Of a stretch of DNA of 64,000 nucleotides, positions 26,432-35,827 are shown in pieces. Each line of letters opens with the position of its first letter. Position 1 is the first letter of the stretch. A model generated the notes under the pieces. That model was given only the letters and a program-made list of their open reading frames with translations, was not told where the DNA came from and did no database searches. The position numbers were made by a program, and so were the translations under genes. Source of the stretch: Paenibacillus guangzhouensis (lineage in GTDB: Bacteria; Bacillota; Bacilli; Paenibacillales; Paenibacillaceae); assembly GCF_009363075.1 (NCBI RefSeq), contig NZ_CP045293.1, positions 2,542,001 to 2,606,000 of the forward strand, given 5' to 3'.

Positions 26432-27103
26432 ATGGAATATATCCGCATTACATCCATTGATGACCCGCTATTCACGAAAATGCATAACTTAATGAAATCA
26501 ATTTTCCCGCCGGAAGAGGTGCTAGCTTTCGATCTCTGGCGCGAACCGCTGCAAGATCCGGATATTCGCGTCTTCGTCGCTGTACATGAAGGCGAAGTCG
26601 TCGGCGCAACGGAATACCGCTACGTGAAGCCGCTGAATGTCGCGATGACGGACTTCACAATTATCGGCAAGCCTGGGCTTGGGATTGGTCGCTTCCTCTA
26701 CAAGAACCGTGAACGCGATCTCGATCAGCTCGCTGCGGAAGCCGGTATCCCGATGCTTGGCATGTTCGCGGAAATCTATGATCCGTACCAATCCAACGAC
26801 CATGCGTTCGGCGGCGTTGCGCCTATGAACCCGATCGTTCGCCGTGAAGTCTTATCGCACCTCGGTTACCAGCGTCTTGACTTTCCATATGTGCATCCAT
26901 CATGGGGCAATGACGGCGAATCCGTCGAAGGTCTTGACTTCTGCTTCATGCCGATGGATGAGCAGACGACGACTCTGCCTGGTCAGTTAATCGTTGACTT
27001 CCTCTCTTGGTACTACGCTGTGCTTCCGAACAAACCACAAGCGTGGCTTGATATGGTTGATCAATTGAAGCAAACGCCGGAGGTTGCGCTTCGACCGCTA
27101 TAA
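26432..27103 (+). CDS. GNAT-like acetyltransferase, unknown substrate
   Basis: 223 aa; ATG 26432 with GAGAGGAG upstream (a TTG at 26411 is also open). Seen: MHNLMKSIFPPEEVLAFDLWREPLQDPDIRVFVAVHEGEVVGATEYRYV, then GLGIGRFLYKNRERDLDQLAAEAG, an atypical acetyl-CoA loop, then HLGYQRLDFPYVHPSW. The family match is at fold level only. It is the third gene of the nitrilase-GNAT operon; neighbours suggest a three-step modification of one small molecule. Confidence 0.78.
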   Translation: MEYIRITSIDDPLFTKMHNLMKSIFPPEEVLAFDLWREPLQDPDIRVFVAVHEGEVVGATEYRYVKPLNVAMTDFTIIGKPGLGIGRFLYKNRERDLDQLAAEAGIPMLGMFAEIYDPYQSNDHAFGGVAPMNPIVRREVLSHLGYQRLDFPYVHPSWGNDGESVEGLDFCFMPMDEQTTTLPGQLIVDFLSWYYAVLPNKPQAWLDMVDQLKQTPEVALRPL

Positions 27104-27123
27104 TCAACAATCGATGACGATAG

Positions 27124-27169
27124 AAAAGACGCTCACATCACCCTGTTCAGGGGATGCTGAGCGTCTTTT
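27124..27169. terminator. Bidirectional terminator between the nitrilase operon and the SLH gene
   Basis: Arms AAAAGACGCTC/GAGCGTCTTTT; T-runs on both strands. Confidence 0.9.
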
Positions 27170-27179
27170 GTTAGAATAT

Positions 27180-30100
27180 CTATTCCTTGCCTGGGAAAGC
27201 CTTCAGCAACACCTTCATCGACTCCGCACGCGTCGTAGACGCATTCGGTGCGAATTGGTTGCTGCCTCGCCCTTGAATCCAGCCTTGCTGCACGGCTGCA
27301 TCAATGGCTCCGAGCGCCCATGCCGGGATGAGCTTGTCGTCCGCGAAGCTCGTTCTTGTGCTGTCATCAGTCGACAGCTTCAAGGCTCTTGCGACCATCG
27401 TCACCATCTCTGCGCGGCTAATCGGCTGGTTCGGCATGAACCGCTGATCCGCATACCCTTGAATGAGTCCGAGTTCTATAGCTTGCGCCACAGCTTCGCT
27501 CGCCCATGCTGGGATCGAGGCTTGATCTGCGAACACCTTCGCATGCCCTTCACCGCTCAGCTGCATTGCCTTCGTGAGCCATACCGTGAACTCCGCGCGC
27601 GTTACGGACTGATCCGGTCGGAATGTTCCATCCGGGTATCCGTTCGTCATGCCACGCTGTACGGCTGCTTGAATATCCTTCGCAGCCCAGTGATCTGCGA
27701 TGTCCTGGAAGACAGGTTTGGACTCGGCTGGCTTACGATCGACGGCGAAGACGGCGAAAATCCCGACACTGCGCGTATCCGCTTGGATCGTACTGCCCGT
27801 TACCGTGCCGCCGAGTTCCACCCAACGCGAAGCTGCTTTATCGTATTGGAACACGAATGCTTGTTGGTCTTTGCCTAGCTTACCGGCATCGAATGCCAAG
27901 CTGATCTGGATCGGCTTCTCGAAGTCGCCCTGCCCATCCTTCGACAATTCGAATACCGGACTTAAGACATTCGGCTGCTGCTTCAGTAAATCAGCGGCAT
28001 TGTCGATTTTCTTCAGCTGCACCTTCGTCGTTGCTTTGACGGCGCCTGCCGGAATAGAGATGTTGATCTGATTTCCTAAGCTGACCGTTCCCGCTTTGCC
28101 GGCTTGAATTGTCGCTTCGCCTTCCTTCACGGCTGGCGGTTGGACGTTGCCTCCGGACGTTGTAGTTGAGCCAGGCCCAGGATTTTCAGGATTTGGATTT
28201 TCTGGTTTTGGCTCCGTTTCACTGAATGATTTCTCAAACAGGTCATTCAGACCGCGGAGTTTCTCCACGACTGTCTCAAAATGATACGGGTATCGATCGA
28301 GCAGGAACATCAATTGTTTACGAAGTTCCTTGTTCCCTTTGTTTTCCTTTTCACTTCTCTCGACCAATTTCTCGGCTGCGTCGATTAATTGTTTATACGG
28401 TACCATCAGATCTTCCCCGTACACTTCGAACTCATAGATGGAATAGCCGTAGTATTCGCCATAGACCGGCATGCGCTCTACGCCTTGGAATTTCACGTAC
28501 CTGGCCTGCTTCGGCTCGAATTTAATTGTACTCGTCTCCCGCTTATCGCTAGCCGTCAGAATTTGATCGTCTTCCATTACATTATTCCATGTTACGTTGT
28601 CGGTAGAGTAGAGAATCTTGAACCGTTTCGCGGCTGTCTCCCATCCGATAACGACTTTACTAATATTTTGCGTTTTGCCCAGGTCAACAGTGAACCACGA
28701 ATCGTCTTTGTACGTACTCGACCAACGTGAGAGCATATTACCATCAACGGCTTGACTCGAAGGAACCCATGCCGCCTCCAATCCCGACGCATCGGTTGGC
28801 TGGTGCAGCGCATAATTGTTCACATCAAGCAGCGGAGTGAACCGATTATAGACTTGCAGATTATCGATTGTTCCTTTGAACGCGTTGGTTGCACTGCCGA
28901 TTTTCGCAACAGGCAGGACAAGCGTCTGAATGCGCTGTACAGGCTGCGCCAGCTTCTCAACGTATTCATTGCCGTTCACATAGAGCGAGACGCCGTTACT
29001 ATCCCCTGTGAGGAGAATATGTGTCCATTGGCCAGCAGGCACTTCATAGTTGAAAACGCTGTTATATCCTTCTTTCGAAAACCCTAACTTACCTGTTTGG
29101 CCTTGCTTTAGCTTCACCGTTCCCGCAGGAGACTCCATCAAGACGGCATCATCCGGATTGTCTTGATCCGGATTAATCCACATCGAGACGGTCCAACCGA
29201 AGCCTAAGCTATTTAGCGGAGTCTCCAAATAACTCGCGCCGCCGTTGAAATGCGCGGCTTGCCCATATCTTCCTTTAACAAAGTCAACGTTCGTACCTGT
29301 TGCATGATATCCGTTACCAGAAGCGTCATTGAAATTGTTCTCGAACGAATAATTAAGGACGATCCCTTCCGCATTGTTGACTTTGACGTCATAAGTAAGT
29401 TGCGTATTCGGCGCATCGCCCATTTTCTCGGCCGTCTTCACGAAGGTATCGTAGTCCACGTCGCTTCTCGCGCCATGCCACATTTTCTCGGACAACACCT
29501 GGATGGCGGGTACTAAGCGGACATGCGTATCGTCGGAGGACAGTCCTGCCTCGTACGAAATATCATTCCAAAGTGCGAGCATGCCTCCCTTTAATTTAGG
29601 ATGACCGAATGGCAATGTTTCGCCGTACCATTTCACTGGCTCCCATTCGTTATACAGCAGTGAGGCATTTAAATAATCCGCATACAGCCGCGGTACGAGA
29701 TACAAATAGCTGTTATTTGTGTTAATGATGTCATAGCCTAGTTCGATCGCCTGACTTGGCCCGCCATACGGCAAATGCCAGATCGCCATCGTCGCTTGGT
29801 TGCTGATCGGTGTCTTCCCAGCATAAGCTTGCATGCCGCCCCATAAGATTGGATGCTTGCCCTTGTCATTGATGAACTTGATCATCGTGTCCATATACTT
29901 ACGAAAATCTTCCGTAGGACCCGAGTATTCGTCCGTTCCAATTTGAACGTCAGGGCCGAGGAAGGTCGGTTCCCCGCCGTTGTAGCCGTCGATATACTCA
30001 GCGAAGAGGTTCTTCACGAACTCGACCGTTTCCGGCTTGGAGATATCCAGATGCGAATCGTTGCCAAGATCCTTGTTATACGTTGTAAACACACGTGAGT

Positions 30101-31763
30101 GTCCTGGCGTATCGATCTCCGGAATGATGTTAATGCCGTAATCTTGCCCTAACCGCTGCAAATCGCGGAACTCTTCCTTCGTATAGTGGCCGTTCTTACT
30201 CGCCAGCCCTGGGTAGAGCTCGCTCTCCAGCCTGAACGCTGCACGCTGGTTGTTCGGCGGCAATGGAGACCCAACATCGTCATTCAAGTGAATTTGCAGG
30301 TCGGTCATTTTGTACCAGGCCATCATCTTCACGTAATCACGCAAGAAATCAATCGTATAGAACTTGCGTGCCACGTCGATCATGAATCCGCGTGTCTCGT
30401 ATTTCGGATAGTCGCGGGACTGTCCCGTCGGAATGTTCTGATGAGCCGCATCTGCTTTCAGAATCTGCAGTACGGAACGCGTACCGCCGAAGACGCCTTT
30501 TACCGCCAACGCCTTAATCGATACCATATCAGCGACATCCAGAAAATAGCCTTCCTCACCTAAGGTCGTATCGTTCGAATCAATAGCCAAGTAGATATCG
30601 CCTGCGGACGGAGCCCCCTGCACCACAGGAATATCCCATCCCGTAATCGCTTTCAAATCTTCTTGCGTAATGGCAGCCGTCTTCGCTAGCGCCTCGTTGT
30701 TATAGACAATATGCGCATCTTTCTTTAGCTCGAAATAACCATTGCCTCCATACCATTCACGCAGCGATGGAACGACCTTCGGCTCTGGATTCAAGCCTCC
30801 CGTCTGCTGATACAATCCTGGCACCATGACCTCATAATCTGGTGTAATTGCCTTCTGCGTCGGATCATTTATGTTCTGCACTTGCAGCATCACGTGAACC
30901 ATTTGATCGACGAGCGGCGTATGGATGACGCCTTGCTTATCGATGACCGGCAGCGCATCCGATCCGTAAATGGATACCTGATAGCCTTCCGGCATCGCAG
31001 GGAACGGGAACCGCGTCTGTCCTTGATTGAGCGGCTCAATGCCCTTGATTTGATTGATCACTTTGACCAGCGGATCTTCGCTGTACACTTCGAACTCATA
31101 GAACGAATAGCCGTACAGAATGCCATCGACCGGTTTGCGTTCGACCCCCTCGAACTTCACGTATCTCGCTTCCCGCGACGGGAAATTGATGATTTCCGTC
31201 CCGCCTTTGCAGTTGATGAGATCGCTGTCGTTCTGTAGGACAGGCTCCCATTCTTCCCCATAGACGGACGTGAGGACGCGGTAAGAATTTGCTGGCGTCT
31301 GCCAGCGGATGATGACTTGGCCAACGTCTTTCTTCTCGCCTAGATCCACTTCGAACCACTGATCATCGAATTTGTCAGAAGACCAACGACTCGTTATATC
31401 GCCATCGACAGCGTTTTTAGGGAAATGTGCATAGTCGACTTCATTGCCCGATACCTTAACTTGCTTATGTAGCGCATAATTTTCCCTTGCGCCGCTTGAC
31501 GCTGCTGCCGGTACAATTTCTTGCGCGTTAGGCATGTCAGGTGAGACGATCGCATCCGGCATATCTTCCGGAGGAGGTGCCGTCGGTAAGTCTGGCTGAG
31601 TCCCTGGTACCGGGTTCTCCGGTGCCGTCTGCACAATCTCGTCCGTCCCCCCGTCTCCTTCTGCAAACATCACTTGCGGGTGAACGGAAAATACGATCGA
31701 AAATAAGAGTACAAATGATAATAACAACGAACACCTTTGCTGATTCTTATGACTTCGCTTCAT
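27180..31763 (-). CDS. SLH-anchored GH20 beta-N-acetylhexosaminidase with two F5/8-C domains and a LamG domain
   Basis: 1527 aa. Seen in order: signal peptide (cleavage after VMFA); F5/8 type C (about 94-229); GH20 N-terminal domain (321-440); GH20 catalytic barrel (446-770) with the acidic pair in VQIGTDEYSG (D-E near 611-612); LamG-like (801-978); a second F5/8 type C (981-1117); a helical stretch; a Pro/Asn linker; a ZU5-like beta domain (1218-1341); three SLH domains (1350-1525) with TRAEF/SRAEM/TRAES motifs, for binding pyruvylated wall polymer. It would trim amino sugars at the cell surface. Odd: the residue two before the GxDE motif is Gln, where the other GH20 here has His. Paralogue of 235-4230 but with a different anchor. 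Confidence 0.94.
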   Translation of the reverse strand: MKRSHKNQQRCSLLLSFVLLFSIVFSVHPQVMFAEGDGGTDEIVQTAPENPVPGTQPDLPTAPPPEDMPDAIVSPDMPNAQEIVPAAASSGARENYALHKQVKVSGNEVDYAHFPKNAVDGDITSRWSSDKFDDQWFEVDLGEKKDVGQVIIRWQTPANSYRVLTSVYGEEWEPVLQNDSDLINCKGGTEIINFPSREARYVKFEGVERKPVDGILYGYSFYEFEVYSEDPLVKVINQIKGIEPLNQGQTRFPFPAMPEGYQVSIYGSDALPVIDKQGVIHTPLVDQMVHVMLQVQNINDPTQKAITPDYEVMVPGLYQQTGGLNPEPKVVPSLREWYGGNGYFELKKDAHIVYNNEALAKTAAITQEDLKAITGWDIPVVQGAPSAGDIYLAIDSNDTTLGEEGYFLDVADMVSIKALAVKGVFGGTRSVLQILKADAAHQNIPTGQSRDYPKYETRGFMIDVARKFYTIDFLRDYVKMMAWYKMTDLQIHLNDDVGSPLPPNNQRAAFRLESELYPGLASKNGHYTKEEFRDLQRLGQDYGINIIPEIDTPGHSRVFTTYNKDLGNDSHLDISKPETVEFVKNLFAEYIDGYNGGEPTFLGPDVQIGTDEYSGPTEDFRKYMDTMIKFINDKGKHPILWGGMQAYAGKTPISNQATMAIWHLPYGGPSQAIELGYDIINTNNSYLYLVPRLYADYLNASLLYNEWEPVKWYGETLPFGHPKLKGGMLALWNDISYEAGLSSDDTHVRLVPAIQVLSEKMWHGARSDVDYDTFVKTAEKMGDAPNTQLTYDVKVNNAEGIVLNYSFENNFNDASGNGYHATGTNVDFVKGRYGQAAHFNGGASYLETPLNSLGFGWTVSMWINPDQDNPDDAVLMESPAGTVKLKQGQTGKLGFSKEGYNSVFNYEVPAGQWTHILLTGDSNGVSLYVNGNEYVEKLAQPVQRIQTLVLPVAKIGSATNAFKGTIDNLQVYNRFTPLLDVNNYALHQPTDASGLEAAWVPSSQAVDGNMLSRWSSTYKDDSWFTVDLGKTQNISKVVIGWETAAKRFKILYSTDNVTWNNVMEDDQILTASDKRETSTIKFEPKQARYVKFQGVERMPVYGEYYGYSIYEFEVYGEDLMVPYKQLIDAAEKLVERSEKENKGNKELRKQLMFLLDRYPYHFETVVEKLRGLNDLFEKSFSETEPKPENPNPENPGPGSTTTSGGNVQPPAVKEGEATIQAGKAGTVSLGNQINISIPAGAVKATTKVQLKKIDNAADLLKQQPNVLSPVFELSKDGQGDFEKPIQISLAFDAGKLGKDQQAFVFQYDKAASRWVELGGTVTGSTIQADTRSVGIFAVFAVDRKPAESKPVFQDIADHWAAKDIQAAVQRGMTNGYPDGTFRPDQSVTRAEFTVWLTKAMQLSGEGHAKVFADQASIPAWASEAVAQAIELGLIQGYADQRFMPNQPISRAEMVTMVARALKLSTDDSTRTSFADDKLIPAWALGAIDAAVQQGWIQGRGSNQFAPNASTTRAESMKVLLKAFPGKE

Positions 31764-31951
31764 GCCTCATCCCCATTTCCTAGATTGAAATGAACCATTC
31801 TGTATTTGGAGCAGTTGCGACAGGTCCCGGGTGCCCGTCTTTTGACCAAGAAGCCTCTTCACAGTTAATACTATGAGACGTATTCACCTAAGAAAAATAG
31901 ATAAATCGTTACATTCATATACATTTGTTTACTTTTCATCATAATATAAAT

Positions 31952-31981
31952 AAAATCCCATCAAATATAATTGATGGGATT
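31952..31981 (-). terminator. Terminator after the GNAT gene
   Basis: Arms AATCCCATCAA/TTGATGGGATT, then TTTATTTATATT on the minus strand. Confidence 0.75.
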
Positions 31982-31988
31982 CGGAATT

Positions 31989-32417
31989 CTATGAAATTGA
32001 CTTTTTCAGATAATAGCGTTGATGACCTAAGGGGCAGTCTTCTAGTACACCGAAAATCTCGTAACCGTGCTTCACATAAAAATCTTTGGCTTGGAAGTCA
32101 AACGTATCGACATGAATCAGATGACATCCATATGCCTTTACCGCATTCTCGATCTCTCGCAGCAACCGGGACCCCAGACCCTTTTTTCGATAGTCCTCTC
32201 GAACCCATAGTGCATCAATCGCGATGCATTTCCATGCATAATGGATACAGTTGATCCCTGCAACAATGTCACCGTATTCATCTTTTATATGCCTATTGAT
32301 TGCCTCAACCGGAATGGGTGGTTCAAAAGGCACGTGTGATTCGTTATAATCGCAGATTCCTTTTTCAATAAAATCCATATCATGTTTTGTGCTTTCAACG
32401 ATTCGAAATGAACTCAT
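31989..32417 (-). CDS. GNAT N-acetyltransferase
   Basis: 142 aa from the ATG 4 nt after GGTAGGAGAAAGATC-type ribosome binding site; the longer frame has none. Seen: NESHVPFEPP, then ALWVREDYRKKGLGSRLLREIENAV (acetyl-CoA loop) and HVDTFDFQAKDFYVKHGYEIFG with CPLGHQRYYLKKS. This C-terminal block is shared with the gene at 61646-62062, a paralogue. Substrate unknown. Confidence 0.87.
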   Translation of the reverse strand: MSSFRIVESTKHDMDFIEKGICDYNESHVPFEPPIPVEAINRHIKDEYGDIVAGINCIHYAWKCIAIDALWVREDYRKKGLGSRLLREIENAVKAYGCHLIHVDTFDFQAKDFYVKHGYEIFGVLEDCPLGHQRYYLKKSIS

Positions 32418-32530
32418 GATCTTTCTCCTACCTTTTCGTTTACTCCTGTATCCAGGTATTATCAATTGTATAGGAGTAGGAAATAATGTATAGGTAAAGA
32501 ATCGTTCTAAATCAGTTATGCCCTGCGTTA

Positions 32531-33007
32531 TCAAGCCGGAAAGAACTTATCTGTCCATACAAAATCAACCTCAGCATCCATCGCCGCAGCCTCGTCCTCC
32601 GGACGATCACCGATATAAATCACGCCTTCTGCCGCTGCATCTGGGTTCATGGCGATATGTTCTCGGATCATAGCTCCTGAAGGCTTCCGGCGTGCAACGG
32701 CATCCCGCTTCCGATACTTGTGAATCTTTGCTTTCGGATGCGCATAACACACCTGAACAGCTGGATAAGGCGAGAGTTCTAACGCTTCGAATACGGCATG
32801 GATTCGTTGCATCGCTTTTTTCTCCGTAACATGACCGAACGCTACACCCGCTTGATTCGTGACAATACCAATGGTATGCCCTTGGTCTAACAAGGCATGT
32901 AGGATCTCTTTTCGATATGGCAATAGAACCCATTGATCATAATTCCGATCTGGGTGATCCATGTAAGAGCTAATCAGCGTTCCATCAAGGTCGAACAAGA
33001 CCAGCAT
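32531..33007 (-). CDS. HAD-IIIA family phosphatase
   Basis: 158 aa from ATG 33007, with GGGAGGAGG upstream. Seen: motif I VLFDLDGTLISS, motif II GIVTNQAG, a KPSGAMI lysine and motif III VIYIGDRPEDEAAA. The HisB-N/GmhB/polynucleotide 3'-phosphatase branch of HAD enzymes. Divergent from ku; a link to DNA end repair is possible but only inferred from position. Confidence 0.88.
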   Translation of the reverse strand: MLVLFDLDGTLISSYMDHPDRNYDQWVLLPYRKEILHALLDQGHTIGIVTNQAGVAFGHVTEKKAMQRIHAVFEALELSPYPAVQVCYAHPKAKIHKYRKRDAVARRKPSGAMIREHIAMNPDAAAEGVIYIGDRPEDEAAAMDAEVDFVWTDKFFPA

Positions 33008-33032
33008 TTTGCGATGCCTCCTCCCTTTTCCC

Positions 33033-33063
33033 ATTATAAATCATCGTTTCCTCGACCATACTA
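33033..33063 (+). promoter_or_regulatory. Sigma-G-like promoter of the NHEJ operon
   Basis: CATACTA at 33057-33063, an exact match to the forespore (sigma-F/G) -10 consensus, with ATTATA 18 nt upstream as a partial -35 (consensus TGHATA). It lies about 40 nt before the ku start. In B. subtilis, ykoV/ykoU (ku, ligD) are under sigma-G. Confidence 0.5.
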
Positions 33064-33104
33064 ATGACAAGCCTGTACGAAAATCGTTCAAGGAGGTTGA
33101 TGTC

Positions 33105-33959
33105 ATGCATACAGTCTGGAAAGGCGCCATTAGCTTTGGGTTGGTCAACGTTCCTGTGAAAATGTTCTCAGCAACAGAAGATAAAGATATCTCCATGCGT
33201 TACATTCATAAGAAGTGTAATACGCCCTTATCCTATGTAAGAAAATGCAAAACATGCGATACCGAAGTGGAATGGGAAGAAATTTCGAAGGGCTATGAGT
33301 ATGAGCCTGGTAAATTCGTGATTTTCGAGAAGGATGAACTGGAGAAGTTGTCTGGAGAAATCACCAAAGAAATAAAAATATTAGACTTTGTTCATTTGAA
33401 CGATATTGATCCGATTTATTTCCAGAAAACATACTACTTGTCTCCAATCGAGACAGGCGCCCATGCGTATAATCTGCTGCTCGAGTCCATGAAACAAACA
33501 CAGAAAATTGGCATTTCCCAAGTATCGATTCGTTCCAAGAGCAGTCTTGCTGCCATTCGGGTGATTGACAATTGTATTGCGATGGAGACGATCTTCTATC
33601 CGGATGAGATTCGCCCGGTCAGCCAAGTGCCGAACTTGCCGCAGACGCCTGTGATGGTGAATGAAAAGGAACTCAATATGGCGAAAATGTTAATCGACCA
33701 ATTGACGACACCATTCGAACCCGAGAAATATAAAGATAACTACCGCGCGGCATTGCTCGAGGCGATCGAGCATAAAATTGCCGGAGAAGAGATTAATGTG
33801 GCCCCTGCGGCGCAGAAGACCAATGTCATTGATCTCATGTCTGCCCTGCAGGCAAGTCTGGATGTCGTGAAACCGGTTATTGCAGCTGATACGGGCGCAC
33901 CAACACCAACCAAGCCAAAGCCGCGCGGACGCAAAAAAGCGAAGGAGACTGCTTCATAA
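33105..33959 (+). CDS. ku: Non-homologous end joining protein Ku
   Basis: 284 aa from ATG 33105, after AAGGAGG; typical bacterial Ku length. Seen: WKGAISFGLVNVPVKMFSATEDKDISM at the N-terminus, the core HKKCNTPLSYVRKCKTCDTEVEWEEISKGYEYE, YFQKTYYLSPIETGAHAYNLL, and a basic Lys/Pro-rich tail (KPKPRGRKKAKE) that contacts DNA. The homodimer rings broken DNA ends and recruits LigD. First of three co-directional NHEJ genes; the ligase begins one nt after its stop. Confidence 0.96.
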   Translation: MHTVWKGAISFGLVNVPVKMFSATEDKDISMRYIHKKCNTPLSYVRKCKTCDTEVEWEEISKGYEYEPGKFVIFEKDELEKLSGEITKEIKILDFVHLNDIDPIYFQKTYYLSPIETGAHAYNLLLESMKQTQKIGISQVSIRSKSSLAAIRVIDNCIAMETIFYPDEIRPVSQVPNLPQTPVMVNEKELNMAKMLIDQLTTPFEPEKYKDNYRAALLEAIEHKIAGEEINVAPAAQKTNVIDLMSALQASLDVVKPVIAADTGAPTPTKPKPRGRKKAKETAS

Positions 33960-33960
33960 C

Positions 33961-34917
33961 ATGGGATTCACCGGACTGCAAGTATATGGCATGACCCTAC
34001 CGGTCAAGCCGATGTCCCCCATCTATCAAGATCAGCTTCCGAAGGGAACCGATATGGGATATCAGTTAAAATGGGACGGCGTGCGGTCGCTCGCTGCCCT
34101 CTCGAAAGGGCAAGTGATGCTCTATTCCAAAAACATGCTGACACAAAATGCGGCTTTCCCTGAAATCGTGGCCGTGCTGCAGAACCAGTTCCCCGATAAC
34201 AGTCTCTTGTTGGATGGGGAACTCGTGATGTTCGATACTGTCTTGCAACGGCCAGATTTCAAACGGATCCAACAACGTGTTCGGAGCAAACGGATCGTAT
34301 CCACGGAATCGCAATATCCGAATCATCAGCCCATATACGTTGTTTTCGATATCCTCTATGAGAACGGCTATGATTGGTCCAACCAGCCTTTTGAGGCGCG
34401 TCACCACCGTCTTGGCGAATTACTGCCAGAGAAGCTGCCTCAGCTCTTCGTCACTGATCTATTCCTCGATGGCGATCTCCTCTGGAACTGGGTCGAAGAG
34501 CATCAATGGGAGGGTGTCGTCAGCAAACGGTTAACAAGCCGTTACCACGAGGGCAAGAAGCATCAGGATTGGTGGAAACGGAAGACATCCATCAACCTAG
34601 AAGTGGACATCTATGGGATCACAATTCGAGAAGGCCGTGTCGCAAGCATGGTGATGGTCTACGATGGCGCTTACTTCGGCCGCGTGTCTCTCGGACTAAA
34701 TGGAGTAGATAAAGGCCGATTAATGGACTACGCGACATCTCACCCCGCTGCGCTTGCTCCATTCACTTCCTTACCAGAGGATCTAAAGAAAGAACAAGTC
34801 CTGTGGCTCTCTCAGCCTTTACGCTGTGAGGTGACAGGACTTGAAATTACGCACCAGGGCGTGTTGCGGCACCCTAAAATCAGCCATAAGCCGAAACTAT
34901 TACTAGAGAGGAAGTAA
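33961..34917 (+). CDS. ATP-dependent DNA ligase, LigD ligase module
   Basis: 318 aa. Seen: nucleotidyltransferase motif I in YQLKWDGVRSLAAL with the lysine that is adenylated, motif III-like LLLDGELVMFD, motif IV EGVVSKRLTSRYHEGKKHQDWWKRK and a C-terminal OB domain. The bifunctional LigD of B. subtilis (YkoU) carries ligase and polymerase domains in one protein; here they are separate genes, and no phosphoesterase domain is seen. Starts one nt after ku. Confidence 0.95.
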   Translation: MGFTGLQVYGMTLPVKPMSPIYQDQLPKGTDMGYQLKWDGVRSLAALSKGQVMLYSKNMLTQNAAFPEIVAVLQNQFPDNSLLLDGELVMFDTVLQRPDFKRIQQRVRSKRIVSTESQYPNHQPIYVVFDILYENGYDWSNQPFEARHHRLGELLPEKLPQLFVTDLFLDGDLLWNWVEEHQWEGVVSKRLTSRYHEGKKHQDWWKRKTSINLEVDIYGITIREGRVASMVMVYDGAYFGRVSLGLNGVDKGRLMDYATSHPAALAPFTSLPEDLKKEQVLWLSQPLRCEVTGLEITHQGVLRHPKISHKPKLLLERK

Positions 34918-34921
34918 ATTC

Positions 34922-35824
34922 ATGAGCGTTGGCCAGAAAGAGAAAATCATAGTCGAAGGCAACGAAATTACCATTTCGAATCCGCATAAGCTTCTCTGGC
35001 CTGAGGTGCAATTGACGAAGCTGGAATACTTGAACAAGCTCGTCTTCCTCGCTCCCTATCTGCTCCGCTACTGCTCCAACCGCCATCTGACGACGATTCG
35101 TTATCCAAATGGCGTCGCGGATAAGTCCTTCTATCAGAAAAATTGTCCAACAGGGAAACCTGACTTCGTGCAGATCGCTCCATTAGAGGACATTGACTAT
35201 GTGAACCTTAACTCATTATCGACCCTCATGTGGCTTGGCAATCTAGCTTGTCTAGAATTCCATCCTTCGCTTCATTATATTGGACGTACGGCACCCGTGG
35301 AATGGATTATCGATCTCGATCCAAGCCGCGATCCTGAGCCGCGCATCATGGAAGCTGCACAAGCGATCGGCGAGATCCTCGACTCTTTGCGTATTACATC
35401 CATACCCAAAACATCCGGCGCGACCGGCGTGCAAATCTATATCCCACTTCCGTCCGATGAACGGTATTCCTTCGACCAATTGCGTCAGCTTGGGCATTTC
35501 ATTGCTTCATTCGCCGTTCAGAAGTACCCGAAGTTGTTCACCATTGAACGATTCAAAAAAAATCGCGGAGGTCTCATCTATATCGATTATCTCCAGCACG
35601 GTTATGGAAGGACCTTATCTGCCCCTTATACACCGCGTGCGAGAGCTCATGCCACCCTCTCAACACCGCTGCTCTGGTCCGAAGTCGCACAACGTCCCGA
35701 TGCGAAGGAATTCAATTTGCGTAACATTGAAGAACGCTTGAATAAACTTGGCGATCTTATTACCCGTGTTCCGGGACAGAATTTGGATGCGGTGTTGGGA
35801 AAGTTGAGCTCCGTGAGCCATTAA
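34922..35824 (+). CDS. LigD-type NHEJ polymerase/primase module
   Basis: 300 aa. An archaeo-eukaryotic-primase-fold polymerase that fills gaps at broken ends. Seen: the opening ITISNPHKLLWPEVQLTKLEYLNKL, then HLTTIRYPNGV, YFxxNCPTGKPDF-like KNCPTGKPDF, the metal motif EWIIDLDPSRD, SGATGVQIYIPL, and the terminal DYLQHGYGRTLSAPYTPRARAHATLSTPLLW. It overlaps nothing and follows the ligase by 4 nt. Convergent with the FtsW-like gene, 3 nt away. Confidence 0.95.
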   Translation: MSVGQKEKIIVEGNEITISNPHKLLWPEVQLTKLEYLNKLVFLAPYLLRYCSNRHLTTIRYPNGVADKSFYQKNCPTGKPDFVQIAPLEDIDYVNLNSLSTLMWLGNLACLEFHPSLHYIGRTAPVEWIIDLDPSRDPEPRIMEAAQAIGEILDSLRITSIPKTSGATGVQIYIPLPSDERYSFDQLRQLGHFIASFAVQKYPKLFTIERFKKNRGGLIYIDYLQHGYGRTLSAPYTPRARAHATLSTPLLWSEVAQRPDAKEFNLRNIEERLNKLGDLITRVPGQNLDAVLGKLSSVSH

Positions 35825-35827
35825 ACA

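Noticed and set aside
27084-27878. Long open frame on the plus strand opposite the SLH end
   Set aside because: Low-complexity Arg/His/Cys-rich product without a domain, antisense to clear SLH domains; a shadow of codon bias.
31800-31870. Stem-loop in the leader of the SLH-type GH20 (arms GACGGG/CCTGTC)
   Set aside because: No match to a riboswitch class I can name and no terminator follows; kept as unassigned 5' UTR.
33880-35824. A phosphoesterase domain for LigD
   Set aside because: Only ligase and polymerase modules are present; the nearby HAD phosphatase is a different fold and is divergently transcribed.
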